A stretch of DNA of 64,000 nt from Sisyra terminalis (lineage: Eukaryota; Arthropoda; Insecta; Neuroptera; Sisyridae), in NCBI GenBank assembly GCA_958496175.1, contig OY292278.1, forward strand, positions 20,646,001 to 20,710,000, given 5' to 3'. A program made the position numbers and the translations under genes. Shown piece after piece: positions 33,873-44,907 of this stretch; position 1 is the first letter of the stretch, and every line of letters begins with the position of its first letter. Under the pieces are notes generated by a model. It ran no database searches. It saw nothing but the letters and a program-made list of their open reading frames with translations, and was not told where the DNA came from.

Positions 33873-34750
33873 TAATTAATATTTCAATTACTAAAACTTA
33901 TCAGGAATACTACGAAAAGGTAAAAGGTATATTTATTAAGACTTTTTGAGTGGTCAATTATAATTTAATTTCGACATTAAAGATATAAATTTGAAACTTA
34001 GATCATGAAGATTAACCAAAAATTATTCTTCTTTAATATAATAACAATATATTGTTTAATTGTTTTAAATTGTAAATATTACAATTCCTAATCATTTATT
34101 TTAGCGAATGACATTACGAATAGTTGACACTAGCAATAGAATTACTAGAATTTACCTACTGTTTATTATTGAAGTATTATGCATTGACTTGGATATATAT
34201 GTCGTAGATGGAGTGTTACATTAGCTGTTTTACAAAATATCTCCTATAAATAAAGCAGTTAAACCGGTATAAAGCAGTAAAGCGGCTTTTTATAATTACT
34301 GAACTTTAACATGCAAAATAGTTTAAAAGTTTTTCATTCAGAAAAATACAAGTAGCTTCATATTAAAGTATAACTAATTCTAATAAATCCCTTGTATTGA
34401 TGAATATCTATTAGTACTATACACTGAAAATTGGCATGAATAAAATTTGTTGTACTTTTTCCCGTGCCCCATAACAGGATATGTTGTACCTACCTTCTTT
34501 TCTTTTTCCCTTATATTTGTACTTTTTTATTCCATTTATAATTTTTTTTTGATTTATAAACCCTTGCATTCATGGAATAACCTCTAGTATACTAACTAAA
34601 AAAACAATCAACAATAATTAATTTTCGTAATACATTTTCTCTGTAACATTAACTTACCAACTTTTAATTAGTTATTTAGTTTAACTCTAATAATAAATTT
34701 TTGATTACTTTTTTTTTCTTTTTGGGATTTTTTATTTCTATTTTATTTTT
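33873..34750. other. AT-rich noncoding stretch
   Basis: Nothing could be supported except a local doubling of AAACCGGTATAAAGCAGT-like words at 34250-34285. Confidence 0.45.
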
Positions 34751-34790
34751 GTACAACAAGATTCATCGGGCTCTCGACTTCTTCAGGTAC
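34751..34790 (-). ncRNA. Hammerhead-like remnant (Penelope-type), degenerate
   Basis: On the minus strand: GTAC, CTGAAGA (fits CTGANGA), a stem GTCG/CGAT with loop AGAGCC, then GAATC where GAAAC is expected, and a closing GTAC that can pair with the first GTAC as stem I. The GAAA block is mutated and the cleavage-site bases are altered, so it should be inactive. The layout matches the ribozyme at 23797 but could arise by chance in 40 bases. Confidence 0.3.
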
Positions 34791-35383
34791 TTTAATGCTT
34801 TTTTAGTAATAATTTTTTATTATTATTCAAATTTTTAGATTTTAATCCAGAACAAAGAACACAAAATAAAAGACAAATATGTTTCTTATCGTTGAAGTAC
34901 TTAAAAAAGTCAACAAATATTCGCAATTCACAAATTCAAGATAGTGGACTAAAAAAAAATATATATAATTTATCAATTGCAAAAGGATATAGCCAGTTGT
35001 TATACCCTAAAGTATATGACCTGTTTTAGAGAACAAAAAGCTCATTGACGCAATGGAATCCTTACCAATGAACATTGTAATATTAATAAAAAGAAGAAAC
35101 GTTTTTGTAAATCTAAAAACAGATCTGATAACCAATTTTTTTATGAAGATAATTAAAATGTACTAATCAAAGGATTTCTTATTAAAAAAATATAAGGAAT
35201 TCATTGGCACTAGACGTTTTATCAGCAACGTAAAATTAACCAAGAAATTTTCAAAAAGCTCTCATTGTTTCAAGCTGTTAACTATGGTAATAGTTTTCAA
35301 TGACTATGGACGTTCCAGAAGATAGTTATGCATTGTTGGTGTACCGAGTTAAATATTATGGAAAAACGTTTATAGTTTTAGAC
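34791..35383. other. AT-rich noncoding stretch
   Basis: No gene, RNA or bounded element could be supported. Confidence 0.45.
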
Positions 35384-35610
35384 CAGTGTTTCCCGAAGAA
35401 TGGTACGCGTATCTTGAGGGGTACATGAAAAATTTGACAGGGATACGTTTACGGTGATACTATACTTAGGACGGGAAAATATATTTTGGAGTAACAACAA
35501 AATTACCAAAAATATCTATTTTTTTTGTCAAAAGTTTTAGACCAGGAATGCTCAGGATTATGAAACTTATAGAAAGGATGCAAAGATCTCAAAAATTTGG
35601 GGAAACACTG
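35384..35610. mobile_element. hAT-like MITE (CAGTGTTTCCC ends)
   Basis: A 227-bp unit starting CAGTGTTTCCC and ending GGGGAAACACTG, perfect inverted termini of hAT type. The flanks TTTTAGAC and CCTTAGAT share only TTAGA, so the target duplication has decayed or the ends are recombined. Internal phrases (GGTACGCGTATCTTGAGGGG) are typical of CAGTGTTTCCC elements in animals. No transposase is present. Confidence 0.8.
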
Positions 35611-36411
35611 CCTTAGATTCATTTTTACTAAAAAGATCTATGAATTGGTAATCACACGGTAATATTAAATGATAATCGCTTTTTTTTTAATTCTAAAATT
35701 GTTGTTCTATTTTCAACTTATTCAGTCTTCAATAATCAGGAGGCACTATGTATCTTGGCTTAATTTTACGAGAGAGAATCTTCCTTACAGTTTAGATAAA
35801 TCTGTTTTGGTTTATACTGAAGAATTCTGATTTTCAAAAAAGAAATATTAGAGTACCTATAGAGAAAAAAACAATGGATAATGAAGACATTTTTTGGGGT
35901 ACAATCAACGTAAAATGTTTTATAGTGGCAAAAGGGTATCGAAAAAAAGACAAACTTTAGATTAGGTATGTTTATGCGGGGAAAATTTAATACTTTCAAC
36001 GCAATGTTACGTTCAGAATCTTAATAGATGGTAAAACATTTTTATGAAGAAAGAGGAATTTAAAAATGGTATAATAAAACTTTTTCTCCGCATTTTTATG
36101 AAGCGGGGAGTATTCCTTAGATTTTTTTTCTGTATTCACATTTTAATACCACTCAGCTCAATTTAGTTTTACTTTTCAACTCTAAATAATAGTTTATTAT
36201 GTATTAAAGTTTTCTCTTTAAAAAGCCAGCTTTTAGAAAATCGCTTTCTTCTTGTACAGTAACTTTTAAATCGTCCTATACGTGGGAAAAAAGTGACAAG
36301 TTTCATAAAAGAAGATTAGATTAAATTTGAATTGATCGATTTGTCCAGTTTTTCTCGATCACGTTCCATGCATTATCCTTTTTTAGGGGTGGGGATGCAG
36401 AACGGTTAATG
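35611..36411. other. AT-rich noncoding stretch
   Basis: No element could be bounded. The 77-codon minus-strand frame at 35766-35999 has no recognisable feature. Confidence 0.45.
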
Positions 36412-36450
36412 GTTGCTCCTGTTTCTGTTGCTCCTGTTTCTGTTGCTCCT
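36412..36450. repeat. 15-bp tandem repeat, 2.6 units
   Basis: GTTGCTCCTGTTTCT occurs twice in full and a third time in part with no internal differences, so the expansion is recent. Confidence 0.9.
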
Positions 36451-38662
36451 GACTCATCAACATGCTGTTCCCCATCAGGAGCACATCATCGACGTTGCAA
36501 ATGACTCATCTTCAGACTAATTCCAGACAAACTTTTTCCCCAAATACGTTCAAGTTAATGCATTCGATCTGCATAATTGCAGCATAGTTAGTACGAGAGA
36601 GCCAATCGGGTCAACAACCTTCTTTTTTAATAGAAGACAAAAACAGCAATAGGGAAGCTTGTGATTTAGGGGCCTCTTCCCTGTCCCATTAATTTCAAAC
36701 ATTCAAACTGACCAATCACGAATAATACAATTATATTAAACCCTTCTGCTTAATGCTATTATACTAAAAAAAAATAGACGTGAAAAAAGCCCCTCATCCA
36801 GCCGTTGCTAATGCAAATGATGACGCATTTGAAACTCCAAATGCGTTTTAATTCCAATTCAATTCAGATTCCCTTTTTGTAAAGATAAAAAAAAATTCAA
36901 GGTTCCAAGAACCCTACCAATATGTAAGTTTTGGAAAAAAGTTCCGAATAAATTACATGACTGAGTATTAAGTGTCATTAGTTTCGGCAAAGATAGATGA
37001 TGATATTGGATGGATGGAGTTGGGGTAAGTTAAGACTTAAGCGGTGAAAAAAATTGGTCCGATGGCACGTGTGCCATTGCCAAGAAAGGGATGAGGAAAC
37101 GAAAGGAAGTCGCCGGTGTGCCAAGGCGTAATTTATACCGGAAATACGGGTTTTGTATAGGCGGGAAGAGATTTTTTTTCATTTTGCGTTTAACAGTAAG
37201 GGCTTAACAAGATCTTAAAAAAAATTTTGTTTCTTGTTTATAAAAGAAGGGGCACGTGTGTCCTGTCCATTGAATTACTCCAAAACTTGTGTGACCTTTT
37301 AATATCTGCTTAAGAAAGAGGGTTGACGATTTGAAGATTTAAAATTTATGAAGCTTTTGCTTTTAGCGCGTCATTGAAAATCGGAGCTTTTCCATGGACG
37401 CATAAAAGCTTTTTTTCTGGTTGTTTATAAATTGTTTTTATTGTTCGGAAATCTTCACGTCTTTGGCACTATCTACGAATATCTATATTTTATTCGTGGC
37501 GCTAGTCGCTGTCTATTTTTCGGTCATTAACATTCATCAATATTGATCGAAATGGTTTTGGGACAAGGAAAAACAGTCCCATAAATTTTCATAGTTGGTT
37601 TTACATTTCACACACATACCCATTCAATGTACCAACACATCGATTCGTTCATGCATGGCGCTGGAAGAATTTCCCTATGTGAATGTATCAGAAAAATTGT
37701 ACGCCCCATTTGTATATTTCACATGAAACTGAAAATGAGATATATGGGGAAAAACCCGCCCTTAGTCGCTTTGATTTGCCAATTTAAACACAAACATCTA
37801 AGATATCTGAATCTTCCTCAATCATTTGAAAAAATTTATATAATAAATAAGTTAAAAAGCCACCAAAGTTTAAACTCATAAAATTCGTTAATTATTAATC
37901 CAGTGAAGTTTCTTTTTGTACTTACATAAGTGCTTCTACGTTATTGTATTTAACAAATCTGTAATTATTAATTCATAGAATCCACTCTGTTGATTTTAAT
38001 TTGCCAGGGATGTTTAGCCAGAATTTGTGAGAGCGTTAAAATTATGCGCGATGAAACATTAATTAGAAAATTATTTCTATTAGTAATGTTTTTCTAGAAG
38101 CTCATGTATATGAATAATTATTATTAATAAAGTGGCGGCCACGTTTGGTTCCATATTTTCAAATGAATTTTAGAGAACTATTTTGAATATGTGGTGTGCC
38201 TTTGCCTTTGCTTGTGGTAATGAATGTCAAGGACGAAATCAAGGAAAATTCGGGAGAGAAGATATAAAATTGAAATGTTAAAAGTGGTGAAATTGAACTG
38301 TCGCGTCGATCAGTGTGGAGAAATTTAGACGAATAATTTTTAGAACAGTAAAAGAAAACATGAAACTTTGAATTGGAAAGTATTTATTATCTTAGAAATT
38401 CAATTTTTGTTGTTTGAATAAACTTAATTATTATTTTTGAACAGTCAATCAATTATAATTAATTGTTTTTTTATTGTCATTTATCGATTTATAAGTTACT
38501 TCATATCGTACCAAAGATTTTAAGGTTTAGTGACTTGTTTTTAAGTCAAAGACAAAAAATATTTATGATCCTGAAATTCATATTGAAATGGTAGCACAAA
38601 TGTTTGAAGGATTACGAATTCGTTATTGTATGCTTCTCGAGTTTTATCTAGTAGTAACGTAA
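36451..38662. other. Noncoding stretch with a GC-richer segment at 36451-37150
   Basis: The first 700 bases are comparatively complex. They include GGCACGTGTGCCATTGCC (an E-box inside an imperfect palindrome, about 37064-37081) and CGCCGGTGTGCCAAGGCG. No frame of interest lies here, and the 84-codon frame at 37627-37881 has no known motif. Candidate regulatory DNA at best. The rest is AT-rich. Confidence 0.3.
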
Positions 38663-38968
38663 AATTGCTACCAAAAACATTTTTAATATTATTCTAGCAT
38701 TATTGAACGTTCAATAATGCCAAACTAATGCTCAATTCGATTATTTTGAATTGATCAACGCATACCAACCAAAAATGATGTAAACTTTGAATCAGTGGTT
38801 CTTAACCTAGGGCACAGGTGCTGCTAAAAACATTTTCAATATTTATATAAGTGCATTAAACGTTCAGTAATGCCAAACTAATGTCCGATTCGATTATTTT
38901 AAATTGACCAACTCTGACCAAACAAGAATGATATAAACTTTAAATCAGTAGTTTTTATTTGGCTTCGA
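38663..38968. repeat. Tandem duplication (period about 153 bp) spanning a MITE end
   Basis: 38663-38815 and 38816-38968 are diverged direct copies, sharing CAAAAACATTTT, CGTTCA(A/G)TAATGCCAAACTA, ATTCGATTATTTT and AATGAT.TAAACTTT. Both end in the first bases of the hAT MITE H2 (CAGTGGTTCTTAACC in unit 1, CAGTAGTTTTTATTT in unit 2). The duplication therefore happened after the MITE landed and copied its left tip. Confidence 0.8.
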
Positions 38969-39177
38969 TCAAACTCTAAGGGTTTGGTGAGTTAGTCTCG
39001 TGGGTTCGATGAAGGTCAATATCCACCCCGACTCATATGATTTTAAGCACTTATGCTTAAATATTTACCTATGTTTTGAATTTAAAACAATCATATTTTA
39101 TTTTTCCATAAGGGTTCGGTGAATGCTTATATGGAACTGTTAGGAGTCAGTACCTCCGACATGGTTAAGAATCTCAG
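38946..39177 (+). mobile_element. hAT MITE family H2, copy 2
   Basis: 232 bp, colinear with the 231-bp copy at 20605-20835. It shares GGTGAGTTAGTCTCGTGGGTT, AGGGTTCGGTGAATGC and AGTACCTCC-type phrases and ends GGTTAAGAATCTCAG. Flanks CTTTAAAT (38938-38945) and CTTTAAAC (39178-39185) form an 8-bp duplication with one change. The left terminus has mutated to CAGTAG. Confidence 0.85.
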
Positions 39178-39185
39178 CTTTAAAC

Positions 39186-40046
39186 AATAAGGTGTTAAGG
39201 AAGAAAGTGGTGTTAATTCATTGTTGGACAGTCGAAGACCTGTCAAATATTCCTAACCAATCTTGGATGACCAACCAAATACTCAAATGTTCCTAAACAC
39301 TTTTAATGAAAGGATTGTCTTAAAAATAGAGTAAGAAAACGAATTGAGATCCCGGATTTAATGAAGCGAAGAAACAACTATCCCAATTCGAAAAACCTTG
39401 TTAGAGATAAACAATGCTGGAGGAGAGAATTCAACCACGCGGGAAACCAAATCTGTCGTAAGGCAAAAAATAGAAACTAACTTCAAGATTTAAAAGTACT
39501 TGTACTCTTATTGTGGCTAACAAGATACAAAAAAATTTCATAATTTTCCATAATAATAAAACGAATAATTCAAGAAGGAATATAAAAAAGCGTCCATAGC
39601 AATTTTAAAAATATCAATTAAATACTTATCACCTTTAAAATTTCAAGAATTTACTAACAGTCACAATTAATGGTATAGTTAAAAATTTATCAATTAATTT
39701 TTCAATTATCTGCGAGAAAAGCAAACTTGTGCGAAATAAAAGCTAAGTGTATATAACTCAGTAATTAGTTAGTGTATACATTAACGTTTATACAATATTG
39801 GATTCAGGCAAAGGTCTTTAAGGATTCAAGCTCGTATACTCAAAATTAGTTATCTTTTGATTTTTTCCATATACAATTATAGATATCCCAGGTATATAGG
39901 TGCTTGTAGAATTTCTGCTCGTAGGCTTCCACTAAAGTGATTCAAGTAAAATTTATGAAATATTGTCAATTTATAATGTAAGGGTAATATACTATACTTA
40001 ATATTAATCTATTCCAATAAAATATCAATGAATTGCGCCTGCTTAA
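39186..40046. other. AT-rich noncoding stretch
   Basis: A local doubling (ATTCCTAACCAATCTTGGATGAC region, about 39255-39300) is visible. No gene or element could be supported. Confidence 0.4.
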
Positions 40047-40140
40047 GGACGAGTGGTCAAGGGTAGAGAGTCAAGGTGGCCACTCCAAAACTGACAGGTC
40101 TGAGCAAATTTTCAAAATTTCTGGATTACTGCTTTTTTTG
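40047..40140 (+). mobile_element. tRNA-derived SINE fragment
   Basis: GGACGAGTGGTCAAGGG, then a second AGTCAAGGTGGCCACTCC, AAAACTGACAGGTCTGAGC and AAATTTTCAAAATTTCTGG match the SINE head and body. The A-box region appears duplicated (about 17 extra bases). The tail is missing. Confidence 0.55.
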
Positions 40141-40527
40141 GAGTTATACTTATCAAAGCGCTCTCGACACGGAAATAACCCAAAGAAAGGTTACTTTTTT
40201 TTACTGAAGTCGACTACGGAGTTTGTTCGGGAAGTTAATTTAGGTCGTTACATTCCCTGAACAAAATACGATTCTAGATTGAATTAAACAAAATGCAATT
40301 GCGTACATGTGTAAGGGCTTGCTTCTAATATTTTTAAAATATGAACCATGTCAATTACGCGAGATAATAAATATGCTTTTTAAAACTAAAAATAACCTTT
40401 AAGGTGTGAAATTTTTAAAATTAGATTTCCGTTCTCTAGCAACGAATAAACTAATTGTTTAAATTAAATTTATTTACTATTATTATACAAATAAAATACA
40501 TTAAATCAATATACTAGCCAAATATTG

Positions 40528-40640
40528 GTATATATGGCGGCAAAGACAAAGAACAAAGACTTAAAGCGTATACGAGTGAATGTGATTGAATACCAAATAA
40601 AATAATGATTGTCCCAAATTTCAAATAAGTAATTGTTATC
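40528..40640 (+). repeat. Dispersed repeat family A, copy 2
   Basis: Begins near GGCGGCAAAGACAAAGAACA and continues with CGTATACGAGTGAATGTGATTG and a TGATTGTCCCAAATTTCAAA tail, colinear with 135-240 and with the complement of 48118-48215. The shared start GGCGGCAAAGACA/GTCGGTAAAGACA suggests the true left end lies near 40534. Confidence 0.55.
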
Positions 40641-40784
40641 ATTTCCTTCATCTGTTATTCCAAAGTACATGTGGTTAACTAAAATGAAAGCGCATATTTG
40701 TGTAGAGCCTTATTCCCAGAAGAAACTATACTTTTACAAAAAAGTATTATTTCTTTATTGCATTCATCAGTACACACTAACACA

Positions 40785-40846
40785 AATTTTAACCCTAGAG
40801 TCGTTTAAAACCTTGGTTGTTATAAAGCGACGATAAATAACAAAAA
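40785..40846 (+). mobile_element. SINE 3' tail
   Basis: TAGAGTCGTTTAAAACCTTGG, TTGTTATAAAGCGACGATAAAT matches the tail of the tRNA-derived SINE. The head is absent, as expected for 5' truncation. Confidence 0.5.
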
Positions 40847-43740
40847 AAATAAAAATCAATGAATAATACGCTTTATGAACTTATTATCAATGAATTAAAA
40901 ACAACTCTTCTTATGAATATTTTTTTTATAATCATGTGCTTATAATTTGGAATGCACTTAAACACAGTATTGAAATCAAAACAAGGGATCAGCAGTGTTT
41001 TTTTTTAATCTAAACCAATACAATTTATTGATTAGTTTCAGTAATATCTGGAGGCTTGTTTTTAAAAAGCATTGATCCTCCCATTTCTAGTGGTAAGCCT
41101 GATTTTATTTAAAGATTAAATACTGAATCAATCCAAATAAAATTTAATATTTAATTTTATGTTTCATTGCACCTTGATTAAACAACAACAATAATCCAAA
41201 TTTGTTCGAAATAAACTCTGCATTTCCACCTCAATCATTTCCCACCCTATTTCGTAAGTATAACATAAAACCAATGAAAACCATAAAAAGAGTCTGAAAC
41301 AAGAAAAATCGTGTTTCATTATAATTTTTGCTTAAAATTTTATTCCACTGTACTATTTCGTTTTTATTTTTATTCCGCTAAATCAATTGTTTCTTCAAAC
41401 CGCAGAAACTTTAGCCGATATTAAGGATTACATTATGCGGTGGCGGGTGGTTTCACAGGGGTTGTTTTGAGACATCCGTCTCTTTTACCTGTCTTGTTAT
41501 AAAATGTAATGAATATAAAGTGATTTTTGATTGGATTATTGTAGAGAGTCGGTGAAAATTGTGTAAATTGGAAGAAGAAAAATGTTTTCACAAACTTTTA
41601 TTTTGTATAAATTAAGTGGAAAATTGATCATTTCGCTTGTTTTGCTTTTATCGCGAAATACGCACACTTTTTCATATTATTTTTGCGGTGGCATATTTTC
41701 CGATTAAAATAAATTACCTTTAAATAAAAATAATTCAAAGGTTCTTATTGAATTCAATTAATAATATTTACGGAGGAAATTAAAACCGAATGACCGAAAA
41801 TGTAAATATTTGTGGAAATATAATTCTGATAACCAATGTTATTTTTTGTGATATCAAATCGTTCTCGATGAGGGAAAATATCAAAATATTGATCAAGGTT
41901 GTGATTTCAACCCTTCTTATAGGTATAACAAGTATCTTATTTATATTTTCATAAGAAACATCGAAATTCAACATCAAAAACATTTGACAGAAATCCTTAT
42001 AAATAATTTGTTTCTCTTCCATAAATCTTTAAAATATTTTATATAAGTCTTAACTTTTCATAGACTACATAGGGCCTGTACTAAAATTACTATAATCCAT
42101 ATATTCTTTGTATACAATAAAAGACTTAAACGGCTTAAATATATCAATGCTTTGGGGTGTATTTCCGATTTTTGTCTGTATTATCTCGTAACAAAGCCTA
42201 GATTACAAATTCCCAATGATTTGAAAAGGTTTTAAGCCGCCTCACTTATTTTTCTCAGAGGGATTTAAAAAATTGCATCATTTACAAGTGCCACGGCCAT
42301 TATAAGTTCAAGTGAAATCGAATCAAGGGATATGCATTCACAAAAAGTCCCAATTCTGCAAAAAAAAAAAAACAATAAAATCTATTGTGGAAAGCATTAA
42401 AATGAAAGTCTTTGAATTGAGTTTAAAATTATGATCTTTGAATCGTTCAAACGGTCAAACTTAGTTGGAGGAAAGTAATAAGGTTTTATGTTTCTCTTCC
42501 AATATGTTCCAAAATGTGTTCCAATATTTGAAATTATCACGAAATTGTCCGAATTACACAATGGAGGAAAGTCGTGTTAACTTAATTTAAGTTTCTGAGA
42601 GATCTTTTTACATTCTAAATCGTTCAATCCAGTGTAATTCGAAAGTTTTAATCGTATACTTTTTTACGGAAATTTCATAATCGAATATAAAAATGAGCTT
42701 CTCTACTATTACATTCATGTAGGTACAACATATAGTTCTATACTTAAAGAAATTACAGATATTAGGTTATTAGTTAAGGAAAATAAAAGACGATTTTTTA
42801 TAGTAACTACATATTATATTGGATTATACATTGTCCAATCTAGTCTTCGGTGATCTTTCTGGGACTCCTCATTCATAAAATTTTTGTTTTTCGAAAAAAA
42901 GCTGATCCAGGTAATCTTTAACCTCCTAGTTTGACGTAAATTATAATAACTGAGACCTATGATAACCCGATGATGCCAGATTTAAAGAATATGGTAAGTG
43001 TGCTATTACATCTCATTAAAGCTACAAAAGCTCTTGGAAAGTTACCAAACTTTTACAAGATTGGTTAAACGGTTAAACCTTTACCTCAAGTAAAGGGGTC
43101 AAGAATCATCTGGATCATTTTTTTGCGATTTAAAGACCAAAGATCTTATGAGCATGAAACTACGCTATTACCAGAAAGATAGTAGCAGATTTTGGACCAA
43201 AAGGGACAATAATTCAAACAAAAATTGTTTCCTATACTATAAGATTGTCGTTTTTCATTTTCCCAAAAAAAAAAACGGAAATTTCCGAACAACCATAGAT
43301 TCTTAATAAATAAAACGAATAAAATAATTATTACCTTTTGCTTTTTATTGGGTTATGTTTTCGCGAGGTAGCATTGCTCTTGCCTAGGAACTTCTAGGTG
43401 TTGTTACTAACCACGGAAAAACTATATTTTATAACTATTGACGGTCCACTGCCTTATATAAAATTAAGCTATATTCTAGAGTTCTAGACGTTTCTTGCAT
43501 ATTCTATCATTAAAAAATATGCTCGAACCAATTTTATATTATTTTATTTTTATTGTCTGAAATGTTTATTATCCTAAGTGTGCAACAATAGTTTAACTCA
43601 TAATTTCTTAGTTCTATCAGAAAATTGTTAAATTAAGACCAACTTTTCAAAAGCTAGTAAAATTAAAAAATTATCCTAAAATTCGTAGCTGTTTCTATCA
43701 ATTCAAAAATTTTCATTGAAAATTCTTCAATAACAAATTG
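40847..43740. other. AT-rich noncoding stretch
   Basis: No gene or bounded element could be supported. A less AT-biased patch (GCGGTGGCGGGTGGTTTCAC, about 41439-41458) and a possible short retroelement-like phrase (IKATKALGKL, about 43015-43045) are too slight to call. Confidence 0.35.
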
Positions 43741-43905
43741 TCGCTGGTGTACAAGGTGGTCAAAACTGGCAAGTATTCGGCTCAAATTTTCAAAATGTAT
43801 GAAGGAAATTTTCAATATTCTTTGGCTTACAAATTTAAGAAATATATTAGAGGTGGTGAAGAACCTTGAAGAATTTAACTAGCCGTTATTAAGTACTGGC
43901 AAATA
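43741..43905 (+). repeat. Possible diverged SINE copy
   Basis: GGTGTACAAGGTGGTCAAAACTGG-like head and CTCAAATTTTCAAAA, TTCAATATTCTTTGGCTTAC body resemble the SINE family. The promoter boxes are unrecognisable, so this is tentative. Confidence 0.3.
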
Positions 43906-44340
43906 ATTAATATAAAAAAATTATTCAAATTTGAATTTATTTTATTCATTTTAGTACATTTTACACTTCATAATAGTTTGCTTTCATATAAATTCTATAT
44001 GAAATATTTTTACAAGGAAAACATTGCAGTAGTATGGAAAAATAAAGGTCAAGTTTATAATCAAAATAGGAATGGTAATTAATTTTTGACTACATACTGC
44101 ATTTACTACACAGAATGTAAATTTAAATGTGAACATTTTCAATCAATCTGCGATAAGGGGGAGACTCCCTTTTTTCTATAAATCGAACAATTTATTTTTT
44201 AAATTAAATGATAGATATAAACATTTGACATAGTATCATTGAAAATTGATTTTTTAAAAAGGTTTTTATTGATGTAAATTAATGAGCTTGCTAATTGATT
44301 GTTAGTGTAGTCCTGTTCCGTTTTAAAGTGATGCAAAGTT
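43906..44340. other. AT-rich noncoding stretch
   Basis: Nothing could be supported. Confidence 0.45.
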
Positions 44341-44647
44341 TAAGGGTTGAAACATGAAGGTCGGCCGGATCTAAACATTCGGCGTTGGTTGAGATAGGGG
44401 GAGATTTGTGTCGGATTCATATTTCGATAATATCGCTTCTGTAATGTTGCAGATCTTTTGGTCCTGGCCAAGACCTCTCTGCTCTAAACCGGATCAGAAG
44501 CAACGCGTTAAAGCACCAGCTGTTTTGGGGTGCTGTTTTCGATAGTGGAGCGCGTATTCTCGACGATCGTTTCACGTTTTGTTCGAATCATAGGTATATT
44601 CCCCTATCGTTGGAGCGCTAGTCATACATAACGTCGGGGACTCCAGC
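44341..44647. promoter_or_regulatory. GC-richer upstream region of a candidate promoter
   Basis: Composition rises sharply relative to the flanks (GGTCGGCCGGATC, AAGCAACGCGTTAAAGCACC, GGAGCGCGTATTCTCGACG). There are several imperfect palindromes and no frame. It leads directly into the Inr/DPE start at 44648, so a proximal promoter role is inferred from position only. Confidence 0.35.
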
Positions 44648-44680
44648 AGTTCATATTTGAACTTGCTATTGTGCGGTTGT
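44646..44680 (+). promoter_or_regulatory. Core promoter: initiator plus DPE
   Basis: GCAGTT at 44646-44651 matches the arthropod initiator TCAGTY at five of six positions, with A44648 as +1. GGTTGT at 44675-44680 fits the downstream promoter element RGWYVT at every position and lies exactly at +28 to +33. No TATA box stands at -30. TATA-less Inr+DPE promoters are common at insect developmental genes. The exact spacing is the main support; both words are short. Confidence 0.45.
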
Positions 44681-44907
44681 GTGCTGTGTCGCTCGTACGC
44701 TCGGTTCGGTCGATTGTTACGAAAAAAATACGTAAAACTTTTATTGTATAACATTGATTTTTGGTTTGCAAAAAAAGGGTTGCTTTTTTGGTATTTGCGT
44801 TAATGTGATTTTTTTGGTGTTGTGGGTTTTTAATTTTTTTATTTTTTGGATTCCATTTTTTTTTTGGTTATCTTCAAGATCGAGGAAGCTTCTGAAAAAA
44901 AAACGCG
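44648..44907 (+). other. Candidate 5' noncoding exon with splice donor
   Basis: From the predicted start the sequence runs 260 bases to ACGCG|GTAAGTT, a near-ideal donor at 44908. The first 70 bases are GC-rich; the later part is T-rich and has several ATGs without a convincing frame (a 66-codon frame is mostly F, I and W from T runs). Alternatively, the T-rich part may be an intron end with acceptor TTCAAG (44873-44878) followed by a 29-base exon before the same donor. No downstream exon is recognisable in the window. Confidence 0.3.
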
